Below, piece by piece: positions 63,787-64,000 of a stretch of 64,000 nt of DNA (position 1 is its first letter; every line of letters starts with the position of its first letter). Source of the DNA: Kribbella kalugense (GTDB lineage Bacteria > Actinomycetota > Actinomycetes > Propionibacteriales > Kribbellaceae); NCBI RefSeq assembly GCF_004365875.1, contig NZ_SODF01000002.1, positions 2,110,971 to 2,174,970 of the forward strand, in the 5' to 3' direction. The translations under genes and the position numbers were made by a program. The notes below the pieces were generated by a model. The model did not search any database. It was not told the DNA's origin and was given only the letters and a program-made list of their open reading frames with translations.

Positions 63787-64000
63787 ATGTGCGGAGCAAC
63801 GAAGGGCGGCCTCGACCTCAAGGGTGTCGACGTCGACAAGGAAGCCGTGATCCAGGGCCAGGTGCTGCGCGGCGACGAGCCGGTCGGCGGCGCGTACGTG
63901 CGGCTGCTGGACTCGACTGGTGAGTTCACGGCCGAGGTGCCGACGTCGGCGACCGGGCACTTCCGGTTCTTCGCCGCGCCCGGCAGCTGGACGCTGCGGA
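63787..64000 (+). CDS. DUF1416 protein, 3' end outside window
   Basis: The frame starts at ATG 63787, 3 bp after sseA, and runs off the right edge after 71 codons. It begins CGATKGGLDLKGVDVDKEAV and continues VQGQVLRGDEPVG-like, GGAYVRLLDSTGEFTAEVPT, the conserved DUF1416 start with its early Cys. The family accompanies actinobacterial thiosulfate sulfurtransferases and has a small beta-sandwich fold. Complete members are about 95-105 residues, so roughly 25-30 are missing. Confidence 0.9.
   Translation, partial: MCGATKGGLDLKGVDVDKEAVIQGQVLRGDEPVGGAYVRLLDSTGEFTAEVPTSATGHFRFFAAPGSWTLR

Overview
The window is high-GC actinobacterial chromosome with no prophage, insertion sequence, CRISPR array, tRNA or rRNA that I could find. 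Its gene set fits a filamentous or soil actinomycete: mycothiol synthase (mshD), a GlnR-type orphan regulator, a DUF4395/sulfurtransferase/DUF1416 sulfur operon, bifunctional nuclease, MutT1-like NUDIX-phosphatase, PPK1, and many genes with a TANNNT -10 box 6-8 nt before an A/GTG (leaderless starts). A Kribbella-like or other Propionibacteriales host is my best guess, from general resemblance only.

Layout. 1-6.3 kb: truncated FAD dehydrogenase divergent from a DUF5107 protein, TetR, a secreted Ca-dependent PI-PLC and an OsmC protein. 6.3-13 kb: a hairpin-dense gap, FUSC transporter, acidic DUF5709 protein, P450 and GH38 alpha-mannosidase. 13-19.4 kb: a TAXI-TRAP module with two TAXI binding proteins, a histidine kinase/response regulator pair and one fused permease. 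It is followed by a striking intergenic array of three hairpins with the same loop. 19.6-28.7 kb: hemerythrin-like protein, aldo/keto reductase, phosphotransferase, flavin reductase, thioesterase, TetR/EamA pair, MarR, GH3 lipoprotein and two DUF202 proteins. 28.8-32 kb: DUF47-Pit-Pit phosphate operon. 32-36.6 kb: PlsC-like acyltransferase and riboswitch-controlled thiC, separated by a 165-bp inverted-repeat element, then a SatD-like gene with a membrane partner. 36.6-39.9 kb: a cluster of RDD/DUF4190 membrane proteins with Pro-Gly-Gln-Tyr-rich tails. 39.9-44.3 kb: pstSCAB with a PHO box. 44.4-53.5 kb: secreted protein, bifunctional nuclease, MutT1-like protein, PPK1, esterase, two secreted proteins and MshD. 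53.5-64 kb: secreted 5'-nucleotidase, GlnR, MoaD-like protein, membrane protein, three overlapping anchored proteins, ArfB, thioredoxin-like protein, RDD protein, and a sulfur operon preceded by a Cys-containing leader peptide.

Phosphate is the recurring theme: high-affinity uptake (PstSCAB), low-affinity uptake (two Pit proteins with DUF47), storage (PPK1) and scavenging (PI-PLC, secreted 5'-nucleotidase). The PHO box before pstS and a weaker candidate before the second pit suggest shared PhoP control. The best candidates for undescribed biology are non-coding: the same-loop hairpin array at 19455-19622, the inverted-repeat element at 33498-33662, and the multi-hairpin gap at 6340-6480.
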